DNA from: Omphiscola glabra
Lineage: Eukaryota; Mollusca; Gastropoda; Lymnaeidae
Reading direction: 5' to 3'
Length of the DNA stretch: 64,000 nt
NCBI GenBank assembly: GCA_964017045.1
Contig: OZ024802.1
Location: 12,970,435 to 13,034,434 of the forward strand
A program made the position numbers and the translations under genes. Shown here piece by piece: positions 35,481 to 46,616 of this stretch (position 1 is the first letter of the stretch; each line of letters starts with the position of its first letter). The notes under the pieces are model-generated. The model worked only from the letters and a program-made list of their open reading frames with translations. It did not search any database and was not told the origin of the DNA.

Positions 35481-37340
35481 GATTTTAACCCCTTGATTTA
35501 CTTACCTCTTTATAAGCATTTCTACCACACGATAAGATTATATCACAAACCTTTGTGAAATCTTCAAGTATAATGAGCATTTCAACACATTTTAAGCGTA
35601 ATGTGTTACTTCATGTACTTCAATGACAAACTGATCGAGGTTAGAACTGCGAAACCTTGGCTTTTTAATGTAGAATAATTTACTTAATAAGAGTAGTAGA
35701 TCATTTGATGAGCAGCGTTATAGTAACTATACATCCACATCATTAATGGTAACTATACCTTCTGATTAATAATGGTAACTATAATTTCAACCATAGTTAC
35801 TTAGTTCTTGACCAATTATTCTTAAGAGATGGGTCGTTGTTATAACATCATTACATTTTCTTCTAAATCTCTTATCAGGATTCTTAAATCAAAATGTTAA
35901 GAAATGTATATATCTTTGAAACGGAACAAAACTGTATAACTACACTGAAACCAATCTCTACCCAATCCTATAAGAAAGAAATACGATTCATTATTGATCC
36001 CAAAAATTGGAAATGTTTCTTTTATTACACTAGACACATATTTATTCTCAGCACAATAATAAATACATATTTAAACCAACACAGAATTTAACTATTTAAA
36101 CACAAAAGAAATCTAAAGTATCTAAAATCAGCCATAAAGGAACCCCTTTAGTGACAACAATATCTTAATTATGTTGTAAATGACTGGATTACATTCCTAA
36201 CAACTTTCATCAAGGAATGATATCTATATAAGATTTTACTCTGTAATTATACAACTTAGATTGAAGTTCTGGAAAAAAGAAGAAAAGAAAAACATCTTAG
36301 CCTCGTTTGGGTATGATAAAAAACACACACACCGTTTTGGCCAGTAACACCTAATGGAGAACCACTGGTCTACACCTTTTGTGTCATGCGTCGTGCAATG
36401 TTGTAACGCCGCGTTGCGAGCAGGTGTTGTATCGAGGACGTTCGTGCAGTTAAAAATGATGATGGTGAGACATCGGAAAGCTGTAGGGCCATTTGTAAAA
36501 AAAAAATATCATCGTGTGTATTTCGGTGCAGGTGATACCATTTGTGAGATTTATGGAATAAACGTTAAGAATAGTATAAATAATCAGATTTATAGTTGTG
36601 GTGAAATGACTTTTAATGGTAGGTGTAGTTGGATAAATCTCGTATAAGTTTGTCCCATGCTCGTGTCTAAGGGATTTATGTTTGATCCAATTCAAACACG
36701 AAGGAATCCATAAAAAAAATTCATGAAATTAACAATTTTTTACATAGGCTTTACAACACTTCGTATGAGTTATAACATATAAGGATATGAAATACCTTTG
36801 CATATTATTTATATCTAGTTTCTATGGGCTATAGACATTGGCAAGACATAGAACCCAACATTCATCATAATAGTCAATTGCTTTGTAACACAATTTTATA
36901 TGATCAGAGCGTTCAAAACGTAACTTTATCAATATAAATTGATTTGATGATCTGGCTTGATGTGCGGGTCTCCGCAATGTTGCCAGTGGTTCCCCGAGTC
37001 CTCACCTTCATGGCTTCTCAGGGCAGGAACGAAAGTGGACGCCACGGCAGTGCGTTGTGGAAAATCCTTTCCTTTGTACGTTTTGGGATGTGCACTTCCC
37101 AGCAATGTGTCGTGGATGTAGAGAGTCCTTTCAACACGCGAACCAAATGATGCAGGCCGAAGACTTGTTCTTGCGGTTGGGTATTGAGTGCTTGGAATCT
37201 GGCCTCAGGGAATTAATCCTCAAACCAACTGATAAGATGCAATGATTTCTTGCACCACCGCAATACGACAACATGGCAACCAGGAAGCAATATGTGAAAT
37301 GATGTAAGAAAAAAGAAGGGAGTAACTTTTCCAATAGTCC
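35481..37340. other. Upstream region of GT92-3, no supported gene
   Basis: Counterpart of 21100-23070. The frame that is open for 178 codons in copy 1 is interrupted here. Contains the GGTAACTATA repeats (about 35715-35800). Confidence 0.35.
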
Positions 37341-37706
37341 TAAGCTGACAGATCCCTTTCCAGAAACAGCGACTTCAGATTGAGGCATTGGAGGGGACAT
37401 GCGTTTTAAACACAAACATCCAATGCATGGATAACCTTATTAGCATCGCCGTTGGGAAAAGGGTATTCTCAAACATAATTACACAACGAATAATAAAATA
37501 TGTATGTATTTTTTTATATTTGAGGGCCCACGATTAATTTATTGATCATTTCTGCTCCTGGTTTGAATTCAGGGTTTGCCTTCTTTTAGATGAGTTGCCG
37601 TCCACGGCTAACGAGTCCCATCCATCCGGTATGGTATACTGGTGAATTCCAGACCACCAGCTATTTTGGATTGAGTCAGTTTAGACCGCTCGGCCACCCA
37701 CTTAAC
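37341..37706 (-). mobile_element. tRNA-derived SINE-like insertion
   Basis: Absent from the equivalent site in block A copy 1 (near 23093). Read on the minus strand it starts GTGGGTGGCCGAGCGGTCTA, a tRNA-type A box, and about 110 bp later has GAATTCAAACC, a possible B box. The TGATCAATAAATTAATCGTG string inside recurs near 63739-63770. Target duplication not clear. Confidence 0.55.
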
Positions 37707-37814
37707 AATTTGACGCACATAAATGGATTGGCCCTCTCCCCACAGTCACACTTTTATTTGCTTTCCACACCACCTAAATTATCCACTATTTTTTCTCTAA
37801 CACCTGAATTAAAA

Positions 37815-38200
37815 TAGTATAGGTTCAAAACTCAGCTGCTAGGCTAGTTCTAAAGGGCAAAAAACTTGATCACGCCACTACTTCATTTACTTCATTGCCT
37901 TCCTGTACAAGCACGCATTGACTACAAACTCTCTGTTCTCTACCACAATTTTTTCTCGAAATCATGCCTTTCCCATATAACCGAATTTCTCTCTGTCTAT
38001 TTACCCCTTTGACAGCTTCGCTCCTCCATAGACACGCTTATTCTTTGTGTGCCCAAGACACGCACAAAAACATAAGGTGAACATATTTCTCTTTCTGTGC
38101 CACTAAAAATTGGAATTCTCTTCCATTACGCATCCGCAATATACCGACTATTACAGTCTTCAAAACTGCACTAAAACACATCTCTTTAAACTCTACTATC
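37815..38200 (+). mobile_element. CR1/Jockey-like LINE fragment (copy in block A2)
   Basis: Paralogous to 23213-23560 (GTTCAAAACTCAGCTGCTAG start). It keeps a segment with GACACGCACAAAAACATAAG that copy 1 has lost. No intact frame. Confidence 0.8.
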
Positions 38201-38224
38201 CTGATTCCCCCCTGTAACCGATAA

Positions 38225-38465
38225 ATGATGCTGATGAAGCAATGGCACTGACCATGCTAACTGAAGCAATGGCACTGACCATGCTAACTGAAGAAATGGC
38301 TCTGACCATGCTAACTGAAGCATTGGCCATGACCATGCTAACTGAAGCAATTGCACTGACCATGCTAACTGAAGCAATGACACTGACCATACTAACTGAT
38401 GCAATGTCACCGACCATGCTAACTGAAGCAATGGCACTGACAATGCTAACTAAGGCAATGGCACT
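38225..38465. repeat. 27-bp minisatellite (about nine copies)
   Basis: Same unit as at 23580 (ATGCTAACTGAAGCAATGGC plus ACTGACC). The 27-bp period keeps frames open on both strands, giving artefactual repeat proteins. Confidence 0.9.
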
Positions 38466-38969
38466 GAAAAATCCGAAATCTTAGCTTACTTTCTATATAA
38501 AAACAGCTAAAAGTTATTTTTAATGTAAAAAAAACCGTCTAAGGTATATACCTTTCCCAGAACATACAACCGGATTCGGCTTGGCTAACTTCAACCCGCG
38601 GGCCCAATTCGACCCACTGGCCCTTCCGGTATGGCTAATAAGATAAGCATAAATTTTACAATATAGGATTTTTATAAATGTCATCTAAAAACTTACTTTT
38701 GGCATTTACATTCTGCTTGCAACAACAACCGTGACGTCATTCGGCATTGCTACTACTCTTCTTATTATATATTCAATTACATGAGATCTCGCGAGATTAA
38801 GGGTAGGGTCTACCGACATGACGAAAAGCATGTTTGACATACCCCTCCCATACTAAATATTTTAAAACGACTTCTTCTTAGAGAGTGTTCACACCAATTT
38901 TAATCTAAAGCCATTTGGTTACAACCTGTCTTTTAAAAAATGTATCCTCTCTCCATGCCAGCCATATCA

Positions 38970-39095
38970 CGACAAGCTTATGAGTGAGTTGACATATCAC
39001 TGTTAGCTTATGATTTGACATATCACTACTAGCTTATGAGTTTACATATCACTATTAGCTCATGGCATATCACTACTAGCTCATGATATATAAAT
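38970..39095 (+). promoter_or_regulatory. Promoter-proximal repeats and TATA-like box of GT92-3
   Basis: Four to five copies of a CATATCACTACTAGCTTATG-like unit end in TATATAAAT at 39087-39095, about 160 bp before the start codon. More copies than before GT92-2. Confidence 0.35.
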
Positions 39096-39251
39096 ACTAG
39101 CACACAAATCATATTGTGACATTTCTGAAAGGAACAAAGTGCATTTTTTAAATTTTGATTTTAAAAAGTTAAAGTATTTGAAAGTAAATCTGCGTTCATT
39201 ATCCTCCACTTATTTTTTTAAAAGGAATTCTCTGAGACAATTCCCGCCAAG

Positions 39252-42200
39252 ATGAAACTCAGCCAGATTACCATCTATTGCCAAACACTCAGGCATAGAC
39301 TTTTAGGGCTCATTGCAGCCTCCATGGTGCTCACCATCAGTGGCATTTATTTATTTTCTAAAATATCGATTACATTCAATTCAACGCATCCAACAAACTG
39401 GCTAGCAAAAATAATCTCCGATCAACCAATCAAAGTTGACACGACAGTAAGCACTCCATTAAACACGGTCATCCCAGGTCGAGGAAAGACGCGAACAACA
39501 GGAAGCACGCCATTAAACACGGTCATCCCAGGTCGAGGAGAGACGCGGACAACACGGCGACTTGAGAATAACCTGAATTTCAGGTAGGAATTATTTTTTT
39601 TAATGAACGGATGCTTCTTACAATTTCCTAATTCATTTAACTACACTTGTTACATGACATCAATTCTTAATTAAATATCACTTCTTAAGGGTCATTCGCA
39701 AATTACATCACGCAAAAAATGACTTTTTTGAATCCCCTCCCTCTGTCACAAAGTGTCACAAATTCTTTACCCCTACCCCCCATCCCGTAGTGTCGCATAA
39801 CACCTAAAAAATCTAAACATACATACAATTTTCATTAAAAAAACTAAGATTTTATTTTACTCTTTAACATTTTCCCATAATGGATTAAGATGTAGTATCA
39901 TTAGAAAACTGTGACTTAAAACGCAAAACAACGAAGTCCTCCACAAATCGAATGTAAAATGCTTTTGCGTCATTTTTCGATATGCGCAAAAGGAGTGCGC
40001 GACTTAGTTTCACGGTACCTATGATACCTGAGGCACTTTTCACCCTCAAATTATTGTTTTTAAAATTAATTGAATAAAGATTTTTTTCAATATTTGAAAT
40101 TTTTTAGATTTTTACAAAAATAAATAAAAACAATAAGGTGTGACGTCACAGATTTTAGTGCACCCCCTCCCCCTGTCACAAAGTTTCACACATTCTCAAC
40201 CACCCTGCCCCCCTCCCCCCCTGAGCGTGACGTAATTTGCGAACGACCCCTTAGTTAAATATCAATTCTTAGTTGAACATTAATTCGTAGTAAGTCTTCA
40301 ATTATTTTATTTTTAAAATTATCATTTCTGCTTTTAAAGAAATCATTCCTACTTAAAGATCAATTCTGATAAAACCATCAATTCTGAATACACCATTGTG
40401 AGTTTTAACCAAAAATTCTGAGATCACCAACAATTCTGAGATCACCAACATTTCTGAGTTAACCAACTGAAAAATCAATTTCCACCGAGTCGTAAGAAGA
40501 TCGTAGTTTAAGAATCTATCTTTTTTTTTAAAAAAAATATTTTATTTGGTTCAATGATGTGAAATATGTTTGTAGTTGGTCCAATATACCTAACTTTAAG
40601 CAGAAGAAACTACAAGAAAAATCTCGTGGAAACAAATAATCATTATTTAACCCCCAAAAAAACAAACAAGGGTATTTTGTTAAATTATATCTTTATTTTT
40701 TCATCATTTGATTTTTCTAAAATTGTTCATGTCACCTGCTAATAAACAGAGGCAATAAGATCGCGTTATAAAGATGAGAAAAAATAAGATAAGACAGATG
40801 ACAAGATAAGATAGATGATAAGATAAGATTCTTAACTGATCCGAACAAATGGAAGTGTGTTGGTTTCTTATACCATTGTACATATTCATTTCCAGCAAAT
40901 AAATAACTAAATATTTAAACCGAGACACACTTTTAAAAATATAAGAATTAAACAAGATATCTAAGATATTTCTCTAGTGTAAAAATAAGCAATCAGTGAA
41001 CTCCTTTAGTGAATAATAATGACTTAATTGGTGACCATTTAGATTTGGTAAAAGCTGGGCTGGGGGGGGGGGGACACGCTGGCAAACGAGTACAGACTGG
41101 GGACTAAATAATTGTTATATCTTTCGGTCGTAAATTTAGGAGAAAGAATTTGCCCTGATCGGGCTGGTCTTAGGTATCGTTGATGAAGTGGTTGGGAAGT
41201 ATCAGCACAAGATGTTCTTTTAGACTTACAACAGCATTTTTCTTAAACATAGTTCTTCAAGTGAAGGACGTTTAGTTTGTATTAAAATTCTTAGCTTTCT
41301 GTATCAGTCAATTTAAATGAAAGTGTGGCCAAGCAATTTGTCTCAAGTCATTTTCTCATCAACCTACAACTTCTCTTTGTCTCACTAGTCTTACGGGAAA
41401 CGCAAGCAGCAGCGATGACGCACCGGTTCTAGAATTAGACGCACAGTTTCAGAACGTCAATGACAAAGACGTCTGGGTGTACTCGGCACACTACGACGAC
41501 TTCAATGAAACGGCGCCCGTCCTACGCATTTTAGGAATCGGCAAGATAGAGCAAGACAATATCGGAATCTTCTGTCAAGTTACGGAACAGGGGAAGAGAG
41601 CCATCGTTCAGGGAAAGCAAGAAAACTTAAGAAATGGCTTTGATAAAAAGTAAAAAGATGTGAAGGGCTGAGTAGAAAAAGTACTTAAGTTACAATGTTC
41701 CAAAAATGAGTTAAGACAGGCATTATATTTGATTACTTCCCCTGAATCATTCCTGTAAATATCATTCATGAAAAATGCCCATAAGTGTTTGATTCAGAGT
41801 TACCTCGAGCAGTATTTAATGTATCTAAATAAGAATTTTAAAATTTAAAAACTCAATTTTCTCAAAACTTCAAAAATACATTTAAGTACTTTTTCTACTC
41901 GGCCCTTCATGTGTTAACATAAAGAAATATTATTGTATAGTAGTGGCACGGGAATGATATTTTGACATGCTCTAATCATGACAGTGGCATCCCTTATATT
42001 TTGCTTCAAAAACTGGACTATAACGGGTCTTGTCGCGACGCTGCTAAGCACAAGTAAAAAGGGGGCCGTCCATAAAGTTGGTGACGCTATTCTGTGACAA
42101 ATTTTTCCGCCCAGCCAGTCACAATCTGTCACAAATCTCGGGTCCCCGATGAAACTTTAATGTAAAGCATACTACAAACAATATAAACGGGACATGTTGT

Positions 42201-44362
42201 GCCGGAACACATCCCTAGAACAGAAGTTGAACATCACTGTGAATTTCAGGTTTTATATGTATGATTATACAAATTTGAGACTCACTTATGATATTTAGAC
42301 CCCCCCCCCTGTCACAAACTTTCACATTTTCTTAAAAACCCCTCTCCCTCCACATGGGCGTGACGTAATTATTTTAAATCCCAAAATATCTGACAGCAAT
42401 CTCATCACATATTTACATAAGCTTAATAGACCGGGTTCTAAAATGAATGCATGTTATGTTTTGAAAATATAAGGCTGGGAAGAATATTTTCATGGGAAAT
42501 GAAATTTCTTGATTTAAAAAAAAAGATACTTGAAATGGTTGCATTTAAAAAAATGTATATTTATGAACCTTATCGTTGAACCAGAAAACTGATGTAAAAT
42601 GTTGAGAATATCATTACCGGCCTGTAGATTGCTGCTGGTAGTACATTTATGATGGTTCTATGTCTTAGAATGGTGTGAGACTTTCATTCACATCTCAACT
42701 CCACCACCCAACTCCCATCTTACAGGCATCAATCTCGTAGCATCTTTAATGCACCTCAAATGATAGGCAAGATACCTGCTATACCCCCACCTCCAAAAAT
42801 TTCCCTCCCCCAATCTTTTATCCTCATTGTTAAAACCTAACAATATTCAATTAATGAAAACGTACCTCTATTTTGAAGTGTTTTTTTTTAATTACAAGAC
42901 TTGCCTTTCAGCATAAATTTTAATTTATTTAGTTTTTTCAAATTATCTGTCATTTTTAACTGGTTATGGTTAGAAAGTCTCTCAATTTGTAGATTACAAA
43001 TTTTGATAAGCTGAAATCGAAAAAAAATCAATGTATTATACATTCGTCCTGATTGTCCCTTCAAGAATCTAATTTTGGTAACTGTGCGCATGTCATGAAT
43101 GTTAAACTTAGAAGAAAGTATCTATTTCAAGGGAAATAGTCAAGGCCAAATTTATATTATTGTTTCCTTTATCTAAACTTATTTCTAATGAGCACGACTT
43201 TTGATTGTTTTTTTACCCCGTCTATTTTGGCGGCTTATTGCTATTAACTTATAATTCAAGTGCATTCAGGTAAATGTGTCAAAGTAAGAAAGTTTGAAAC
43301 TGATTCTTACACTATAAGATTGTATACCTTGCGATCTCTCAATCGACAGCATACGTTTCGAAAAAAGCAAAAAGAAAAGTCTTATTGTAACTTACAATCC
43401 CCCGTTATTTTGTTTAATTTTACTTTCTCCACAGCGATAGCGTCGCCATCTTCAGCTGTGGCTTGAGAGAGAAATCAAAACCCTCGTCTGTGTCCTTGAC
43501 CTTCAACATTACCGACGAGCCTAACAACAAACTTCGCGTCATCTACCCTAAACCACTTCAGCGAAATTTCACCGTGTGCCACGCCGCCTTGTTCAACTTC
43601 AACAACCCGAGGCAAATCATCAATTCTTTTGAAATCAACCGAGTGTTAGGCGCCCAGCACTTTTACGTGTACAACCACAGCGTCTCCAACGCAACGGACG
43701 CCGTACTGCGTCACTACCAGGAACTCGGACTCCTCACCGTCATGCCATGGCGACTTCCGGCTTCTGGTGTTTGGTACAAAGGTCAGATTCTGGCCATCAA
43801 CGACTGTGTGTACAGAAACAGACAAGCGTCCAAATTTGTCGTCATTCATGATACGGACGAGTACATCATTCCGAAAGTTCACGATTCTTGGGCGGAAGTC
43901 CTCAGGGCCGCAGAAGATGATTACTTCAAAGACGGGACTAAGGCGAGAAACATTAAAACTGTTGGTTCCTTTCTTTTCCAGAGCTCATTTTATTACAACT
44001 CCTCTGATAAACTCTGGGCATCCATCAAAAGAAACGCCTCCATGACAGCAGACGAGGAGGCATTTCTGACCAAGAACACCGTGTTTCCATTTATTCACAC
44101 ATTAAGAGGAGGACAAATCTACAGGGTCTTGGAGAGAAGCAAAGCCATCGTTAGACCGGAATGGGTCATCCAAGCAAGTATCCACTATATAAACGTGCAC
44201 AGAAAATTAGCCGGGGCAGCCGTTGTGAGTCGATCCCTGGCCGTACTCCAACACCACCGACGTTTTCCAAACACAAACATCACGGAGGTTTCAGCCCTGA
44301 GGTTCATGAAAACAGCACTGCCGGGCCTGAGAGCGGCGTACAACTCGATGTCACTCGCGTGA
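39252..44362 (+). CDS. GT92-3: glycosyltransferase family 92 protein, three exons
   Basis: Exons are 39252-39583, 41389-41649 and 43435-44362, phase 2 introns; the product is 506 residues with a TGA stop. The membrane anchor is at residues 17-35, as in GT92-2. The stem has an internal 54-bp duplication: STPLNTVIPGRG occurs twice, explaining the 18 extra residues. Exon 2 has WVYSAHYDDFNETAP, but FCQV replaces FCHV. Exon 3 has the full GT92 domain with EINRVLGAQHFYVYN, AINDCVYRNR, DTDEY at 337-341 and RPEWVIQAS. The C-terminal motif reads QHH (470-472) where GT92-1 and -4 have HHY. Activity may therefore be altered; no frameshift or stop is present. A MITE begins 12 bp after the exon 2 donor, and a LINE lies in the presumed 3' UTR. 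Confidence 0.92.
39687..40252. mobile_element. MITE with AAGGGTCATTCGCAAATTAC end (GT92-3 intron 1)
   Basis: Orthologous-position copy of 24301-24831; its right end CGTGACGTAATTTGCGAACG plus ACCCCTT is better preserved. Inserted before the GT92-2/GT92-3 duplication. Confidence 0.75.
40598..41333. other. Intron 1 segment present in GT92-3 and GT92-4, missing from GT92-2
   Basis: Between CCTAACTTTAA and AATTTGTCTCAAGTC, GT92-3 has about 740 bp. GT92-4 has a related stretch (about 53090-53570), with a TTTAAACCGAGACA-like string also found at 21770 and 36070. GT92-2 joins the two flanks directly, so loss in GT92-2 is likely. A poly-G run is near 41060. No gene. Confidence 0.55.
41662..41908 (+). 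mobile_element. MITE, GAAGGGCYGAG ends, ATGT target duplication
   Basis: The left end is GAAGGGCTGAGTAGAAAAAG and the right end CTTTTTCTACTCGGCCCTTC. ATGT precedes (41658-41661) and follows (41909-41912) the element. GT92-2 and GT92-4 have the uninterrupted site GATGTGTTRACATAAAG. It lies 12 bp past the exon 2 splice donor of GT92-3. Confidence 0.9.
42061..42382. mobile_element. MITE copy, GGGGGCCGTCCATAAAGTTG end (GT92-3 intron 2)
   Basis: Same insertion as 25631-25953, with small indels and a poly-C run at 42301. Confidence 0.65.
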
Positions 44363-44452
44363 TTCTGATTTCTCCATCTAAGCAGACGTTTACAGACGGC
44401 GAGAATATGTACATGTGTAAACTTTAGAAGTTCAAGATTTAACTTAACGATG

Positions 44453-45339
44453 AAATTAAGGTCGGGGGGGAAAGATTAGAGACAGTTGGCAGCTTCAAGT
44501 ACCTCGGAGCAATAGTTTCGGAACAAGGCTCCAAGCCCGAATTGATGGCCAGGATTGCGCAGACCACAACAGCAATAAAGAGGCTAAAGAAAATATTGAA
44601 CGACAAAAATATAGACCCCAGCATCAAGATCAGGCTGATGCGCTCATTTATCCTCTCCATTTTCTTATATGCCTGTGAGTCCTGGACATTAACAGCAGAA
44701 CTTGAAAGGAAAATAAAGGCGATGGAGATGAGATGTTACAGAGGCATTCTTGGCATTTGCTATAGAGACCATATCACCAATGAGCAAATAAAAGAAAGGA
44801 TTCGTCAAGCAATTGGGCAATATGATGACCTCCTGACGTCTGTTAAAAAAGGTAATAATGGGGGAGACTGCAATCAGGTTAGCACAAAAGGAAATTAGTA
44901 AAACACAGTAAGGTTAAACCTGATAAGAGGAACGCAACAAAACAACGAACGTGTCGGCAGGAAGCCTTCATCAGCGAACAAACAGAAACACGAATAAAAT
45001 TTAAAAATGTATCAAAAAATATATAAAATAGCACTTAGCTCAGAAATAGTATCCAAGAGGGCAGCAAAGGACGTCTGTTAAAAAGCGCAAACTTGAGTGG
45101 AATGGCCACGTGACCAGAAAACAAGGGCTCGCCAAAGAGATCTTTCAGGGCACTACTAGAGGAGGAAGAAGAAGAGGAAGACAAAGAAAAAGATGGGAAG
45201 ATAATATCAAAGAATGGACGGGATTAAAACTACGCGATGCTATGCGTAGGGCAGAAGATCGAGAGGAATGGATAAGAATAGTGTACATGTCATCTGTGGC
45301 GCCCCAACGGTCGAAGGACTATGGGACCTGATGATGATG
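44453..45339 (+). mobile_element. LINE insertion in the 3' flank of GT92-3
   Basis: Encodes the same reverse transcriptase C-terminus as 4081-4810 (FKYLGAIVSEQG, LYACESWTLTAELERK, GGRRRGRQRKRWEDNIKEW) and ends in (TGA)n. It is 5'-truncated and starts at AATTAAGGTCGG. About 33 bp of host sequence (AACTTTAGAAGTTCAAGATT and following) is repeated on both sides (44420-44452 and 45340-45373) with two differences, an unusually long target duplication. The 3' flank of GT92-2 has this sequence once. Confidence 0.9.
44850..45069. mobile_element. Nested 220-bp insertion in the LINE
   Basis: It splits the LINE frame and is flanked by an exact 15-bp direct repeat GACGTCTGTTAAAAA (44835-44849 and 45070-45084). 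The length of the duplication suggests a retroposon. The sequence starts AGGTAATAATGGGGG; I do not recognise the family. Confidence 0.8.
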
Positions 45340-45966
45340 AACCTTTAGAAGTTCAAGATTTAACTCAACGATGATATGTAGTAATGGTTTTAAGGGTTAC
45401 AGAGCTGTGCGTAAAATCTTAATTTTAAAGTCTCATTTCCTCTTAACTCCAATCAGGGGGGAAATAATAATTGAAAGGATACATTTATAGTTGGTTTTCT
45501 TATCTAAAAAGAAAGGCATGCACACTCAAAACAGAGATAAGTAAATACCGTAAATACCTGTTTACAAGCCGCCTTTAAATATATAAATAAATATATATTT
45601 CATGGGAATACGTGAAGTGATCGGCTTATGAGCTGGTTGCAGTAGATTTGTATAACTGTCTTCTGGTTTACTGATACCAGTACAGAAATCAATTGGGAAA
45701 AGATATTAACGTAAGAAATGAGCCGTGTGCAAAATTGTCTGTGTGCAAATAGGCTCAAATGTATTTTGTTCATTTCGCGACTGTCAACAGACCTATACAA
45801 AGTCTTACACTATAAAATTAAATTCTCATCGTAGATCGCAGAGGTCATTTTTTTTGTGTGTGTTAGGAAACGTTCAGTTTTGTTTCCGTATATTTTGGAA
45901 CCTAACACTGAATGTTTACTAGTTTTTAAAGTTTTTTATGCGATAATTATTTTAGTACAGTTTCGA

Positions 45967-45980
45967 AATAAAATAAACTA
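45967..45980 (+). promoter_or_regulatory. Putative polyadenylation signals of GT92-3
   Basis: AATAAA hexamers in the same context as those after GT92-2, but about 1.6 kb from the stop because of the LINE insertion. The actual site may be elsewhere. Confidence 0.3.
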
Positions 45981-46460
45981 AAATAAACTATTTCCTTTAG
46001 CACCGTGTTTCCTGAAACGGACGTAGTGTTTTATTGGATCTGCTTATGTGCATGTGTCATCGAGTTCAGGCTTTTCCCGTCCAAAATTGAAAGGGTGAGC
46101 TTATGAATGAACAGGCTTGTAAAGGAGTATATACGATAAATTAACACATTTCAGTCTCCGTAAACTGTTCCACTTGGGCCAAATTATTTAAAATGGCTTA
46201 CAAGACAACAACAAAAACATACCACAGCAAGCTTTATCGAACTCCATCGGGATCATGATAGATTATGTTACGCGCCACCATTTAGTTTTAAAGATGTAAT
46301 TTGATTTCGGATTTTGCTCATAGATTGAACAACTCGTTACAAAGAACCGAGAAAAGCATAATTCAAAGAAAAACGATAACCAAAGCTAGTGATACTAAAA
46401 ATATTCAATTTAGTTGTACTATAAAATTTATAGAAAAATATAAATTAAAATATAAAGCAA

Positions 46461-46500
46461 AATCTCTCTCTCTCTATCTCTCGCTGTTTGTCTCGCTATT

Positions 46501-46530
<30 letters not shown>
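46461..46530. repeat. CT-rich microsatellite
   Basis: Paralog of 29041-29090 and longer. It gives a spurious Ser/Leu-rich open frame. Confidence 0.8.
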
Positions 46531-46531
<1 letters not shown>

Positions 46532-46616
46532 TAAGAAAGCTGGCCACCAATATATATAATGATTAAATAAGAAATATATAGTAAATAAATTCTAGAAACT
46601 GCGTCACCTGAAATTT

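Larger units (their letters stand above)
33250..46613 (+). repeat. Segmental duplication A, copy 2 (contains GT92-3)
   Basis: Homologous to 19139-29115. The left edge abuts the end of block B copy 2, and the right edge is at GTAAATAAATTCTAGAAAC followed by GCGTCACCTGA. It is longer than copy 1 because of a SINE-like insert, an additional intron 1 segment, a MITE and a LINE. Confidence 0.9.

Noticed and set aside
38186..38484. 80-85 codon frames over the 27-bp array
   Set aside because: Satellite translation; 27 is a multiple of three.
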